Origin: Burkholderiaceae bacterium
GTDB taxonomy: Bacteria > Pseudomonadota > Gammaproteobacteria > Burkholderiales > Burkholderiaceae_C
Direction: 5' to 3'
NCBI GenBank assembly: GCA_017853735.1
Contig: JAFMJA010000040.1
Location: forward strand, 1-14,867
Length of the DNA stretch: 14,867 nucleotides
Under the pieces are notes generated by a model. It was not told where the DNA came from. It saw only the letters and a program-made list of their open reading frames with translations, and searched no databases. This document shows, in pieces, positions 6,185 through 14,770 of this stretch. The first letter of the stretch is position 1. Each line of letters starts with the position of its first letter. The translations under genes were made by a program, and so were the position numbers.

Positions 6185-6976
6185 CTATTTCCTGTCAGGT
6201 GAGGTTGCCGGCGCCAGCGTACTGACGCCGCGCAGCCGCAGTGCGTAGCCGTCCTCATGGCGCAGGTCCGCAGACTCGATGGCGCTGGGTGTACGGCCGT
6301 AGCGCGACGCCACCTGGGTCAGGGTCTGGGCAAACTGCCGGGTGCGCCCCACCACCTCATCAGGCTGACCCAAACCCAGCAGGACCTCTGCGCCGTTGTC
6401 CAGACGCATGCGCCAGAGACCCCGTCCAGTGAGCATGAGTTCCTCAATCGACAGCGACAGTCGCTCAAACATTGGGCGCAAGGCCTGGTAGACCCGCAGG
6501 ATCTGGCCCGCCTGACTGGACGGTCCGCTCAGGCGCGGCAACTTTTCCTGTTCGATTTCTCCCAGATTGGCTTCGAACACCTCGCCCTGCACATTGAGCA
6601 GCTTGAGTTCGCCCTCCTCGCCCCAGTACGCTGCCACCCGCTGTTCCTGCAAGGTGACCTTGAGCCGATTGGGGAAGGCGCGCTGAACGATGGCCTGGCG
6701 TACCCATGGCATGGACTCAAAGGCATGGCGGGCGGCCTGCAGATCCAGCGTGAAGAAAGTGCCCGCCAGGTGTGGGCCCACATTGGCACGCAGGGTGACC
6801 GCATTGCTGTGCTCGATGTCTCCGGTGACCGTCACACCCCGAATGGCAAAAAACGGATGCCGCAGAATCAGGCTGGCCAGGGCGCTGAGCGCCATGCCCG
6901 CAAAAATCAAGAGCAAGAGGCTGCCAATCAGTCGCATGAAGCGCACATCCATGGGCACTGCTGGGTTGATTTTCAT
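6185..6976 (-). CDS. ftsQ: cell division protein FtsQ (DivIB family)
   Basis: FtsQ is the bitopic divisome protein that links the early ring proteins to FtsB, FtsL, FtsW and FtsI. The 263-residue product has a short cytoplasmic tail, one membrane helix (about 15-37, LIGSLLLLIFAGMALSALAS) and a periplasmic POTRA domain that starts at HPFFAIRGVTVTGDIEHSN (40-58). The FtsQ beta domain follows, with FPNRLKVTLQEQRVAAYW within the first half and GLWRMRLDNGAEVLLG later. Start ATG 6976 is used because it forms an ATGA overlap with the ddlB stop. An upstream in-frame ATG at 7027 lies inside ddlB and would add 17 unlikely residues. Position between ddlB and ftsA is canonical. Confidence 0.95.
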   Translation of the reverse strand: MKINPAVPMDVRFMRLIGSLLLLIFAGMALSALASLILRHPFFAIRGVTVTGDIEHSNAVTLRANVGPHLAGTFFTLDLQAARHAFESMPWVRQAIVQRAFPNRLKVTLQEQRVAAYWGEEGELKLLNVQGEVFEANLGEIEQEKLPRLSGPSSQAGQILRVYQALRPMFERLSLSIEELMLTGRGLWRMRLDNGAEVLLGLGQPDEVVGRTRQFAQTLTQVASRYGRTPSAIESADLRHEDGYALRLRGVSTLAPATSPDRK

Positions 6977-7986
6977 GCAGCCTCCCAAGGGTGATCCAGG
7001 GTGGCTGCCTGCAGCAGGCGCACACACAGCTGCTCATAACTGATGCCTTCGGCGCGAGCCGACATCGGCACCAGGGAATGGCCAGTCATCCCAGGTGCGG
7101 TATTGATTTCCAGCAACCAGGGCTGGCGGGTGGCCGCATCGATCATCACATCCGCACGCGCCCAGCCGCGGCAGCCCAGCACCTGATAGGCCTTGAGCAC
7201 CAGACGCTGCAGCCGATCTTCCTCGTCGGCAGGCAGGCCACTGGGCACCAGGTACTGCACTTCGTCGGTGAAATATTTGTTCTGGTAATCGTAGTTGCCA
7301 TCAGGCGCCACAATCCGAATCACCGGCAAGGCGCGCGCCTGCGCGCCTGAGCCCAGAACAGGTACGGTGACCTCCTCGCCACTGATGAACTGCTCACACA
7401 GCACCTGCTCATCCTCCCGGGCCGCAGCCTGGAAGGCCGCCTCGCACTGGCTGGCCTCACTCACCTTGGTCAGGCCAATCGAGGAGCCTTCACGCGCCGG
7501 TTTGACCACCATGGGTCGACCCAGCGCAGCCAGCGCGGCGCGCACATCCTCGACGCTGCCGACCTGGCGCCAAGCCGGCGTGGGCAGCCCCTCAGCCTGC
7601 CAGATACGCTTGGTCATGACCTTGTCAATTGCCATGGCCGAGGCCAGCACGCCTGAGCCCGTGTAGGGAATGCGCAGCAATTCAAGCGCACCCTGCACCG
7701 TCCCGTCTTCACCAAAGCGGCCGTGCAGCGCAATAAAGCAGCGCTCAAAGCCCGCATGCCTGAGTTCGCACAAATCACGCTCGGCCGGGTCAAAGGCATG
7801 CGCGTCAACGCCCTGCGAACGCAAGGCCTGCAGCACGCCGGTACCCGACAGGATGGAGATCTCGCGCTCTGCTGAACTTCCACCCATGAGCACCGCCACC
7901 TTGCCCAGCTGTGGGCCATCGGCCAGGTTGGGCATAAGGGCCTGGTTGGGCCCAGTTGTCGGCCGGGATGTCACATTCGCGCTCAT
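6973..7986 (-). CDS. ddlB: D-alanine--D-alanine ligase
   Basis: Ddl joins two D-alanines with ATP to make the D-Ala-D-Ala end of the peptidoglycan stem peptide. The 337-residue product is an ATP-grasp ligase. It has the N-terminal VAVLMGGSSAEREISILSG with E40 matching the substrate-binding Glu of E. coli DdlB. HGRFGEDGTVQG (89-100), the ATP-site loop containing PAREGSSIGLTKV, and the metal-binding end EINTAPGMTGHSLVP follow. It has about 26 more N-terminal residues than E. coli DdlB. Start ATG 7986 is supported by the ATGA overlap with the murC stop. An internal ATG (residue 18) would shorten it but lacks a ribosome site. The symbol ddlB follows from the dcw location. Confidence 0.95.
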   Translation of the reverse strand: MSANVTSRPTTGPNQALMPNLADGPQLGKVAVLMGGSSAEREISILSGTGVLQALRSQGVDAHAFDPAERDLCELRHAGFERCFIALHGRFGEDGTVQGALELLRIPYTGSGVLASAMAIDKVMTKRIWQAEGLPTPAWRQVGSVEDVRAALAALGRPMVVKPAREGSSIGLTKVSEASQCEAAFQAAAREDEQVLCEQFISGEEVTVPVLGSGAQARALPVIRIVAPDGNYDYQNKYFTDEVQYLVPSGLPADEEDRLQRLVLKAYQVLGCRGWARADVMIDAATRQPWLLEINTAPGMTGHSLVPMSARAEGISYEQLCVRLLQAATLDHPWEAA

Positions 7987-9392
7987 GGCTTCGCAGCTCC
8001 TTGCATCTGCAAGACCTTGGCCGCCACCGCTCCGATCGAGCCTGCGCCCATGCACAACAGAACATCGCCATCGCGCGCGTTGTCCACAATGGCTTGCGGC
8101 ATGTCAGCAATGCTTTCGACAAACACCGGCTCCAACTTGCCAGCCACCCGAAGCGCACGGGCCAGGCTGCGTCCGTCGGCTGCCACGATCGGCTCCTCGC
8201 CGGCCGCGTACACCTCGGACAAAAGCACCGCATCGGCCTCGCCAATAATCTTGACGAAATCCTCAAAGCAGTCACGCGTGCGGGTAAAGCGGTGCGGCTG
8301 AAAGGCCAGCACCAGACGGCGGTGCGGAAAGGCGCCACGCGCAGCCTCCAGGGTAGCGGCCATTTCCACCGGGTGATGGCCATAGTCATCGATCAGGGTG
8401 AAGGCACCACCACGCTTGGCGGCCACTTCGCCGTAGCGCTGAAAGCGCCGGCCCACCCCTTTGAATTCCGCCAGCGCCCGGAGCAGGTCTGTGTCGGCAA
8501 TGTCCAGCTCTGCAGCCACCGCAATGGCCGACAAGGCATTGAGCACATTATGGCGACCGGGCAGGTTGAGCACCACCTGCAGGTCGGGTAGCACCACGCC
8601 ATTGCGCCGGTGCACCGTGAAATGCATTTGACCGTCCACTGCCTTAACGTTGAGCGCGCGGACCTGGGCATCTTCAGCAAAGCCGTAACTGGTGACCGGG
8701 CACGAGACCTCGGTCACGATGTCGCGCACTGCCGCGTTGTCGATGCACAGGATGGCACTGCCATAGAAGGGCATGCGATGGACAAAATCCACAAAAGCCT
8801 GCTTGAGGCGATTGAAGTCGTGACCATAGGTTTCCATATGGTCGGCATCGATGTTGGTGACAATCGACAGGACCGGCAGCAGGTTGAGGAAGGATGCATC
8901 GCTTTCATCGGCCTCCACCACAATGTATTCACCACTGCCCAGACGGGCATTGGCACCAGCGCTGTTGAGCCGTCCGCCTATGACAAAGGTCGGGTCCAGC
9001 CCAGCCTCGGCCAGCACACTGGCCACCAGGCTGGTGGTGGTGGTCTTGCCATGTGTGCCCGCAATGGCAATGCCTTTTTTCAGGCGCATCAGCTCGGCCA
9101 GCATGATGGCCCGCGGCACCACCGGGATTTTCATCTGACGCGCGGCCAGCACTTCCGGGTTGTCCGCCTGCACCGCGGTGGAGGTCACCACCGCATCGGC
9201 GTCCTGCACCTGGACCGCGGCATGGCCAACATGGGTGCGTATGCCCAGGGATGCCAGACGGCGCAGGCTGGCGCTGTCAGCCAGGTCTGAGCCGCTGATC
9301 ACATAGCCCAGGTTGTGCAGCACTTCTGCGATGCCGGACATGCCAGAGCCGCCCAGGCCCACAAAGTGAATATGCTTGATCGCGTGCTTCAT
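7983..9392 (-). CDS. murC: UDP-N-acetylmuramate--L-alanine ligase
   Basis: MurC adds the first amino acid, L-alanine, to UDP-MurNAc in the cytoplasm, using ATP. The 469-residue product has the three Mur ligase domains. The UDP-binding Rossmann domain starts HIHFVGLGGSGMSGIAEVL (7-25). The central ATPase has the P-loop AGTHGKTTTT (111-120) and the metal-binding VEADESDASFL. The C-terminal domain contains IDDYGHHPVEM, the MurC-specific signature, and FQPHRFTRT. Length is normal (E. coli 491). It starts and ends in ATGA overlaps, with murG upstream and ddlB downstream. Identification is firm. Confidence 0.97.
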   Translation of the reverse strand: MKHAIKHIHFVGLGGSGMSGIAEVLHNLGYVISGSDLADSASLRRLASLGIRTHVGHAAVQVQDADAVVTSTAVQADNPEVLAARQMKIPVVPRAIMLAELMRLKKGIAIAGTHGKTTTTSLVASVLAEAGLDPTFVIGGRLNSAGANARLGSGEYIVVEADESDASFLNLLPVLSIVTNIDADHMETYGHDFNRLKQAFVDFVHRMPFYGSAILCIDNAAVRDIVTEVSCPVTSYGFAEDAQVRALNVKAVDGQMHFTVHRRNGVVLPDLQVVLNLPGRHNVLNALSAIAVAAELDIADTDLLRALAEFKGVGRRFQRYGEVAAKRGGAFTLIDDYGHHPVEMAATLEAARGAFPHRRLVLAFQPHRFTRTRDCFEDFVKIIGEADAVLLSEVYAAGEEPIVAADGRSLARALRVAGKLEPVFVESIADMPQAIVDNARDGDVLLCMGAGSIGAVAAKVLQMQGAAKP

Positions 9393-10450
9393 CGCGCCAG
9401 CTCCTCACAGGCATCGACCATAGCCTGGGTGGCATCGGTTTTTTTCAGACGGTAAGCGCGTTGCGCCCAATCCAGCAAGGTGGCACGGTCCAGGCCCTGC
9501 AGCAGTTTGGCCAGCTGCGGGGCGCTCAGCGCGCGCTGCTCAAGCAAGGCCCCGGCGCCCTGGTCGGTCAGGTAGCGGGCGTTGTGGGTCTGGTGATCGT
9601 CCACTGCAAAGGGAAAGGGCACAAACAGTGCCGCCGCACCCACTGCGGCGATCTCGGTCACCGTGCTGGCCCCGGCGCGACAGATGACCAGGTCGGCCTG
9701 GGCAAAAGCCTGGGCGGTATCGTCGATGAAGGGTGTCAGCTCGGCCTGCACCCCAGCCGCAGCGTAGGCCGACTGCAGCGCCTGCAGCTGCTTGGCGCCA
9801 CTTTGGTGAATCACCTGGGGCCGTTCAGTGACAGGGATCAGGGCCAGGGCCTTGGGCACGATTTCGTTGAGGGCCTGGGCGCCCAGACTGCCACCCACCA
9901 CCAGCAAACGCAAGGGGCCGCTGCGCTGGGCAAACCGGAATTCAGGGGTTGCCTGTTGCAGGAAAGCACTGCGCAAGGGGTTGCCTACCCATTGGCCCTT
10001 GGCCATTACCTCGGGAAAGGCGGTGTAGACCCGGTCGGCCACACCAGCCAGCACCTTGTTGGCCATGCCCGCTACCGAGTTCTGCTCATGCAAGACCAGC
10101 GGCTTGCCCAGCAACACGCTCATCATGCCGCCCGGGAAGGAGATATAGCCACCCAGACCGACCACCACCTGCGGGCCAACCCGGCGCACCACAACCAGGC
10201 TTTGCCAGAAAGCTCTGAGCAGGCGCAGGGGCAGCAGCGCCAGGCTCAGCAGCCCTTTGCCACGCACACCCACAAATTCAATGGGCTCCAAGACAAACCC
10301 GCGCGCAGGCACCAGCGTGCCTTCCATGCTCTGAGCGTTGCCCAGCCAGTGCACCCGCCAGCCACAGCCACGCAAGGCCTCGGCCAGTGCCAGGCCGGGA
10401 AAGATATGGCCTCCGGTGCCACCGGCCATGATCAGGGCGCACTTGCTCAT
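9389..10450 (-). CDS. murG: undecaprenyldiphospho-muramoylpentapeptide N-acetylglucosaminyltransferase
   Basis: MurG converts lipid I to lipid II on the cytoplasmic face of the membrane, using UDP-GlcNAc. It is a GT28 family, GT-B fold enzyme. The 353-residue product opens with the glycine-rich loop IMAGGTGGHIFPGLALAEAL containing the conserved H15. A second G-loop, VVGGSLGAQALNEIVPKAL, lies in the C-terminal domain. The UDP-GlcNAc signature CRAGASTVTEIAAVGAAALFVPFPFAVDDHQTHNA is complete, with the Glu of TVTEI and the DDHQ..NA motif. Length matches E. coli MurG (355). Start ATG 10450 overlaps the ftsW stop by ATGA. Confidence 0.97.
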   Translation of the reverse strand: MSKCALIMAGGTGGHIFPGLALAEALRGCGWRVHWLGNAQSMEGTLVPARGFVLEPIEFVGVRGKGLLSLALLPLRLLRAFWQSLVVVRRVGPQVVVGLGGYISFPGGMMSVLLGKPLVLHEQNSVAGMANKVLAGVADRVYTAFPEVMAKGQWVGNPLRSAFLQQATPEFRFAQRSGPLRLLVVGGSLGAQALNEIVPKALALIPVTERPQVIHQSGAKQLQALQSAYAAAGVQAELTPFIDDTAQAFAQADLVICRAGASTVTEIAAVGAAALFVPFPFAVDDHQTHNARYLTDQGAGALLEQRALSAPQLAKLLQGLDRATLLDWAQRAYRLKKTDATQAMVDACEELAR

Positions 10451-11700
10451 GCACGTCCTCCCTGCATCATTTGACGGTTCTCAAAGTCAATGCGCAAGAC
10501 CACTGCCAGGGCAAGCAGGTTCATCAGGATGGCGGAGCCGCCATAGCTCATCAGGGGCAGGGTCAGCCCCTTGGTGGGTAAGGCCCCCAGGTTCACACCC
10601 ATATTGATGAAGGCCTGAAAACCGATCCAGATCCCCACCCCCTGGGCCACCAGGCCAGCAAATACCCGGTCCATGGCGATCGCCTGACGCCCGATATGCA
10701 TGATGCGCCGTACCATCCACAGGAACAGCCCGATCACGGTGAGCACGCCCACCAGCCCAAACTCCTCGCCAATCACCGCCAGCAGGAAATCAGTATGTGC
10801 TTCAGGCAACCAGTGGAGTTTTTCCACGCTGCCGCCCAGACCCACGCCGAAGATCTGTCCGCGCCCCACAGCAATCAGCGCATGAGAAAGCTGGTAGCCC
10901 TTGCCCAGTGCATGTTTTTCGTCCCAGGGATTGAGGTAGGCAAAGATGCGCTCGCGACGCCAGTCACTCAGGGCAATCATCAGCACAAAGGCCACCAGCA
11001 GAATGGAGGCGATCAGAAAGAACATTCGGGCGTTGACGCCGCCCAGGAACAGGATGCCCATGGCGATGACGGCTATCACCAGAAAGGCGCCCATATCGGG
11101 CTCGGCCAGCAACAACAGGCCGACCACCGCGACAGCCACCCCCATCGGCAGCACCGCACGGAAAAAATGTTCTTTCACCTCCATCTTGCGCACCATGTAG
11201 TCCGCCGCATAGAGCAGGACCGCAAACTTGGCCAGCTCGGAGGGCTGGAAATTCATCACACCGAGCGCGATCCAGCGCCGGGCCCCATTGACACCTTTGC
11301 CGACGAAGGGAATCAGCACCACGATCAGCAGCACCAGAGAGGCCACAAACAACCAGGGCGCTGCTTTTTCCCAGGTCTGCACTGGCACCTGAAAGGCGAT
11401 CAGGGCCAGCACAAACGCCACTGTCAGTGAAAACACATGGCGGAGCAGAAAATGGGAGTGGAGGTAGCGAGAGAATTTTGGGTTGTCCGGCATGGCAATG
11501 GAGGCCGAATACACCATCACCAATCCCCAGGCCAGCAGGGCCACCGCCACCCAGATCAGCGGCTGGTCAATGCCCGACAAACGCACCGGCCTGCCCGCGC
11601 CGCCCTGCCAGGCGGGCTGGCCCAGCCGGACTGGCAGCGCCTCGGCCGCATTGGACTTGCCGCCAAACCAGAGCGTGAGCCGATCAGCCAGCAAGCTCAT
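10447..11700 (-). CDS. ftsW: septal peptidoglycan polymerase FtsW (SEDS family)
   Basis: FtsW is the divisome SEDS glycosyltransferase that polymerises lipid II at the septum together with the transpeptidase FtsI. The 417-residue product has about ten hydrophobic segments from residue 47 onward, after a 45-residue cytoplasmic N-terminus. Family motifs are present: GARRWIALGVMNFQPSELAK (139-158), GYQLSHALIAVGRGQIFGVGLGGSVEKL (268-295) and LPEAHTDFLLAVIGEE, with D304 matching the essential periplasmic-loop aspartate. The GLTLPLMSYGGSAILMN signature is near the C-terminus. FtsW is favoured over RodA by its place between murD and murG. It overlaps both neighbours by ATGA. Confidence 0.96.
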   Translation of the reverse strand: MSLLADRLTLWFGGKSNAAEALPVRLGQPAWQGGAGRPVRLSGIDQPLIWVAVALLAWGLVMVYSASIAMPDNPKFSRYLHSHFLLRHVFSLTVAFVLALIAFQVPVQTWEKAAPWLFVASLVLLIVVLIPFVGKGVNGARRWIALGVMNFQPSELAKFAVLLYAADYMVRKMEVKEHFFRAVLPMGVAVAVVGLLLLAEPDMGAFLVIAVIAMGILFLGGVNARMFFLIASILLVAFVLMIALSDWRRERIFAYLNPWDEKHALGKGYQLSHALIAVGRGQIFGVGLGGSVEKLHWLPEAHTDFLLAVIGEEFGLVGVLTVIGLFLWMVRRIMHIGRQAIAMDRVFAGLVAQGVGIWIGFQAFINMGVNLGALPTKGLTLPLMSYGGSAILMNLLALAVVLRIDFENRQMMQGGRA

Positions 11701-13595
11701 GCCCTGGCCTCCAGCACTTCGCCGGCCTGCAAAGCCAGCGCCTGCACCGCCGCCACAAACACTTGCGCACGATGCTCGTAGTTGTCAAACATGTCAAAGC
11801 TGGCACAGGCTGGCGAGAGGAGGACAGCATCGCCTGCATGCGCGCACCCGCTGGCCACATTCACCGCCTCCGGCAAGCTGTCAGCCGCCAGCAGCCTCAC
11901 GCCACTGTGCGCCAGGGCCGCGCGAATGACCGGGGCGTCGCGGCCGATGAGCACCACCGCGCGGGCATGCTGCGCCACCGGGCTGGCCAGGGGCGAAAAG
12001 TCCTGCCCCTTGCCGTCTCCACCCAGAATCACCACCACCTTGCGTTCTGCGCCCAGACCATTGAGGGCGGCGACGGTGGCGCCAACGTTGGTACCCTTGC
12101 TGTCATCAAAATACTCCACCTGCTGGATGACCCCAAGCGGCTCAACCCGGTGCGGCTCGCCACGGTACTCGCGCAAGCCAAACAGCAACGGCGCCAACGA
12201 ACAGCCGGCCGCTTGCGCCAGTGCCAGGGCCGCCAGCGCATTGGTGGCGTTGTGGCGGCCACGGATGCGTAAGGCGCCAGCGGGAATCAGGCGTTGGATG
12301 AACAGTTCCGGCTCTTCATGACGCCGTCGCCTGAGAGCAGGATCGGCCGGCTGCGCCCTGACCAACCAGGCCAGGCCCTGGGTGATCTCCAGGCCGTAGT
12401 CGCCCGGGCGCTGCGGCATATCGCCGCCAAAGCTCACATAGTCGCGCTCTTTCAGTTTGAGAGGCCTGGGGCGCGCCGGTGCTGCAGGCGCGCCCGAAGC
12501 ATTCCGCATCGCCATCACCGCGGGGTCATCGCGGTTGAGGATCATCAATCCCTGGGCACCGAAAATGCGCGCCTTGGCTGCAGCATAGGCCTGCATGTCG
12601 CCATGCCAGTCCAGATGGTCCTGGCTGAGGTTGAGCACTGTGGCTGCCAGCGGCTCAAAACCTTGCACCCCTTCGAGCTGAAAGCTGGAAAGCTCCAGCA
12701 CCCAGACCTCGGGCAGCGCCTGCTCATCCAGGCAACGCATCAGCGCATCCAGCAGGCTGGGGCCGATATTGCCCGCCGCACATACACTTTTGCCGGCATG
12801 GCCTATCAAGGCGGCGGCCAGGGCTGTGGTGGTGGTTTTGCCATTGGTGCCAGAGACCGCCAGCACCTTGGGCGCGTAGCTGCGCTCGGCCTGCAGTTCG
12901 CGCAAAGCCTGCACAAACAGGTCGAGTTCGCCGCCGACCCAAAGGCCTTGCTGCTGGGCAGACTGCCAGACTGGCTGGCATGCCAGCGGCGACAGGCCGG
13001 GGCTCTTGAAAACAGCGCGAATTTCACCGCCACCGGCGAGCCCGCCATGATCACCCCGCAACAAATCCGGGCTGAAGGGCGCGCCAATGAATTTCACATC
13101 GGGCAAATCTTGGCGCAGACTTGGCAGTTGCGGTGGGCTCGCGCGGGTGTCAGCTACCGTCACACGCGCGCCCTGACGTGCACACCAACGCGCCATTGCC
13201 AGACCGGAGGCGCCCAGACCCAACACCAACACCTCCAGACCGCGCAAGGAAGTCCGCACGTCTTCGCCAGGCACCCCTGCCTCTGCCGGTTGTTGATCGG
13301 GCAGGTCTGTTAACGGCTCGGCCAGCTCTTCTTCCTCAGATACGGACGGCTCAGCGTTTGCGGGCTGGGCAAATAATTGCGCCACAAAGGCCGCGGCATC
13401 CCGTGCTGCCGTCAGGCTTGGCGGCATGGATTGAAGCGCAGGAGTGCCTGGCTGGTTGATCGCCTGCGGCGATGGCGCCAGTTCATCACCGGATACGACC
13501 TGGACGGGCCCGGACTGGCCAGCCTCGGCTTGCGGTGGCAATTCGGACGCGCGCACGGCGGCGCTGTCTGGAGGTAGGGCTTCTTCAGAGCTCAT
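11697..13595 (-). CDS. murD: UDP-N-acetylmuramoyl-L-alanine--D-glutamate ligase with long N-terminal extension
   Basis: MurD adds D-glutamate to UDP-MurNAc-L-Ala. The product has 632 residues against 438 in E. coli. The catalytic part starts at about 113 (VRTSLRGLEVLVLGLGASGLAMARW). It carries KSPGLSP (198-204), P-loop SGTNGKTTTT (248-257), LELSSFQLEGVQGF (300-313), the carbamylatable K341 in AYAAAKARIF, EYFDDSKGTNVGATVAALNG (494-513), ILGGDGKGQDF (523-533) and SPACASFDMFDNYEHR (594-609). Residues 1-112 are Pro/Ala/Glu/Gln-rich, acidic and probably disordered, except a possible short helix at 61-77. About 30 extra residues also lie around 366-440. ATG 13595 makes an ATGA overlap with the mraY stop. 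A GTG at 13259 would give a 520-residue protein without the extension, but would leave 332 bp of open frame unexplained. Confidence 0.94.
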   Translation of the reverse strand: MSSEEALPPDSAAVRASELPPQAEAGQSGPVQVVSGDELAPSPQAINQPGTPALQSMPPSLTAARDAAAFVAQLFAQPANAEPSVSEEEELAEPLTDLPDQQPAEAGVPGEDVRTSLRGLEVLVLGLGASGLAMARWCARQGARVTVADTRASPPQLPSLRQDLPDVKFIGAPFSPDLLRGDHGGLAGGGEIRAVFKSPGLSPLACQPVWQSAQQQGLWVGGELDLFVQALRELQAERSYAPKVLAVSGTNGKTTTTALAAALIGHAGKSVCAAGNIGPSLLDALMRCLDEQALPEVWVLELSSFQLEGVQGFEPLAATVLNLSQDHLDWHGDMQAYAAAKARIFGAQGLMILNRDDPAVMAMRNASGAPAAPARPRPLKLKERDYVSFGGDMPQRPGDYGLEITQGLAWLVRAQPADPALRRRRHEEPELFIQRLIPAGALRIRGRHNATNALAALALAQAAGCSLAPLLFGLREYRGEPHRVEPLGVIQQVEYFDDSKGTNVGATVAALNGLGAERKVVVILGGDGKGQDFSPLASPVAQHARAVVLIGRDAPVIRAALAHSGVRLLAADSLPEAVNVASGCAHAGDAVLLSPACASFDMFDNYEHRAQVFVAAVQALALQAGEVLEARA

Positions 13596-14770
13596 CTGAG
13601 TTTCAGCGTTGACAGGCCCACCAGACACAGCATCATGGTGATGATCCAGAACCGGATCACCACCTGGGTTTCTTTCCAGCCTTCTTTTTCGAAGTGATGA
13701 TGCAGGGGCGCCATCTTGAACAGCCGCTGCCCCTGGCCATAGCGGCGCCGGGTGTATTTGAAGTAGCTCACCTGCAACATCACCGACAGGGCTTCGGCCA
13801 CAAATACACCGCCCATGATGGCCAGCACGATCTCCTGTCGGACGATGACCGCAATGGTGCCCAGCGCTCCGCCCAGTGCCAGCGCACCCACATCGCCCAT
13901 GAACACCTGCGCCGGGTGCGCGTTGTACCAGAGGAAGGCCAGGCCAGCGCCAGCCAGCGCCGCGGTGAAGATCAGTAGCTCACCCGAGCCCGGGATATAA
14001 GGGAAAAAGAGGTAACGGGAATAGACCGCGCTGCCAGTGACATAGGCAAAAACACCCAGGGCTGATCCGACCATGACCACCGGCATGATCGCCAGCCCAT
14101 CCAGGCCATCGGTCAGGTTGACCGCATTGCTTGACCCCACAATGACCAGATAGGTCAGGATGACAAAGCCAAAAACTCCCAGCGGATAGCTCACTTCCTT
14201 GAAGAAAGGCAGGAGCAGGCCAGCTTTGGGCGGCAGGTTGATATCGAAACCGGATGCCACCCACTGAAAAAACAACTCCAGCACCCGCAGGTTGTTGCTT
14301 TCCGCAATGCTGAACACCAGGTACAGCGCAGCCACCACACCGATGAGCGACTGCCAGAAATATTTTTCCCGCGAGCGCATGCCCTCGGGGTCTTTGTTGA
14401 CCACCTTACGCCAGTCGTCAGCCCAGCCGATCGCCCCATAGCCCAGCATGACCAGCAGCACAATCCAGACAAAGCGGTTGGACAGGTCAAACCACAGCAG
14501 CGTGGACACGGTGATGGACAGCAGAATCAATACCCCGCCCATGGTGGGCGTGCCGCTTTTGGCCAGGTGTTCTGCGATGCCATACCCGCGCACTGGCTGG
14601 CCAATCTTCAGTTCGGTTAAACGGCGAATCACATAAGGCCCAGCCAACAAGCCAATCAGCACCGCGGTCAATGCCGCCATCACAGCACGGAAAGTGAGGT
14701 ACTGAAAAACCCGGAAAAACCCAAATTCAGGCGAGAGCGACTGCAGCCATTGCGCCAGACTAAGCAGCAT
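13592..14770 (-). CDS. mraY: phospho-N-acetylmuramoyl-pentapeptide transferase
   Basis: MraY transfers phospho-MurNAc-pentapeptide from UDP to undecaprenyl phosphate, making lipid I at the inner membrane. The 392-residue product has about ten membrane segments. It keeps the family residues: SGTPTMGG (72-79), D118 and D119 in GWADDWRK, D221 and D224 in SSNAVNLTDGLDGLA, the FMGDVGALALGG loop, and APLHHHFEKEGW near the C-terminus, which includes the HHH motif. Length is the normal betaproteobacterial size. Start ATG 14770 has a consensus AAGGAG six bases upstream. The first 11 bases overlap the end of murF. Confidence 0.97.
   Translation of the reverse strand: MLLSLAQWLQSLSPEFGFFRVFQYLTFRAVMAALTAVLIGLLAGPYVIRRLTELKIGQPVRGYGIAEHLAKSGTPTMGGVLILLSITVSTLLWFDLSNRFVWIVLLVMLGYGAIGWADDWRKVVNKDPEGMRSREKYFWQSLIGVVAALYLVFSIAESNNLRVLELFFQWVASGFDINLPPKAGLLLPFFKEVSYPLGVFGFVILTYLVIVGSSNAVNLTDGLDGLAIMPVVMVGSALGVFAYVTGSAVYSRYLFFPYIPGSGELLIFTAALAGAGLAFLWYNAHPAQVFMGDVGALALGGALGTIAVIVRQEIVLAIMGGVFVAEALSVMLQVSYFKYTRRRYGQGQRLFKMAPLHHHFEKEGWKETQVVIRFWIITMMLCLVGLSTLKLR

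Noticed and set aside
5472..6248. + strand open frame (258 codons) opposite ftsA
   Set aside because: Shadow of ftsA, with His/Leu/Asp-rich translation and no domain.
9461..10474. Long + strand open frame (337 codons) opposite murG
   Set aside because: It is antisense to a certain gene and its product is Gln/His/Gly-rich with no recognisable domain. This is the usual shadow of a GC-rich coding strand.
10696..11430. + strand His/Gln-rich open frame (244 codons) opposite ftsW
   Set aside because: The His/Gln richness looked like a metal-binding protein, but it mirrors the hydrophobic codons of ftsW (CTG, GTG, ATG read as CAG, CAC, CAT).
12294..13313. Long + strand open frame (339 codons) opposite murD
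   Set aside because: Arg/Gln/His-rich translation with no motif, antisense to conserved MurD motifs, and no ribosome site noted.
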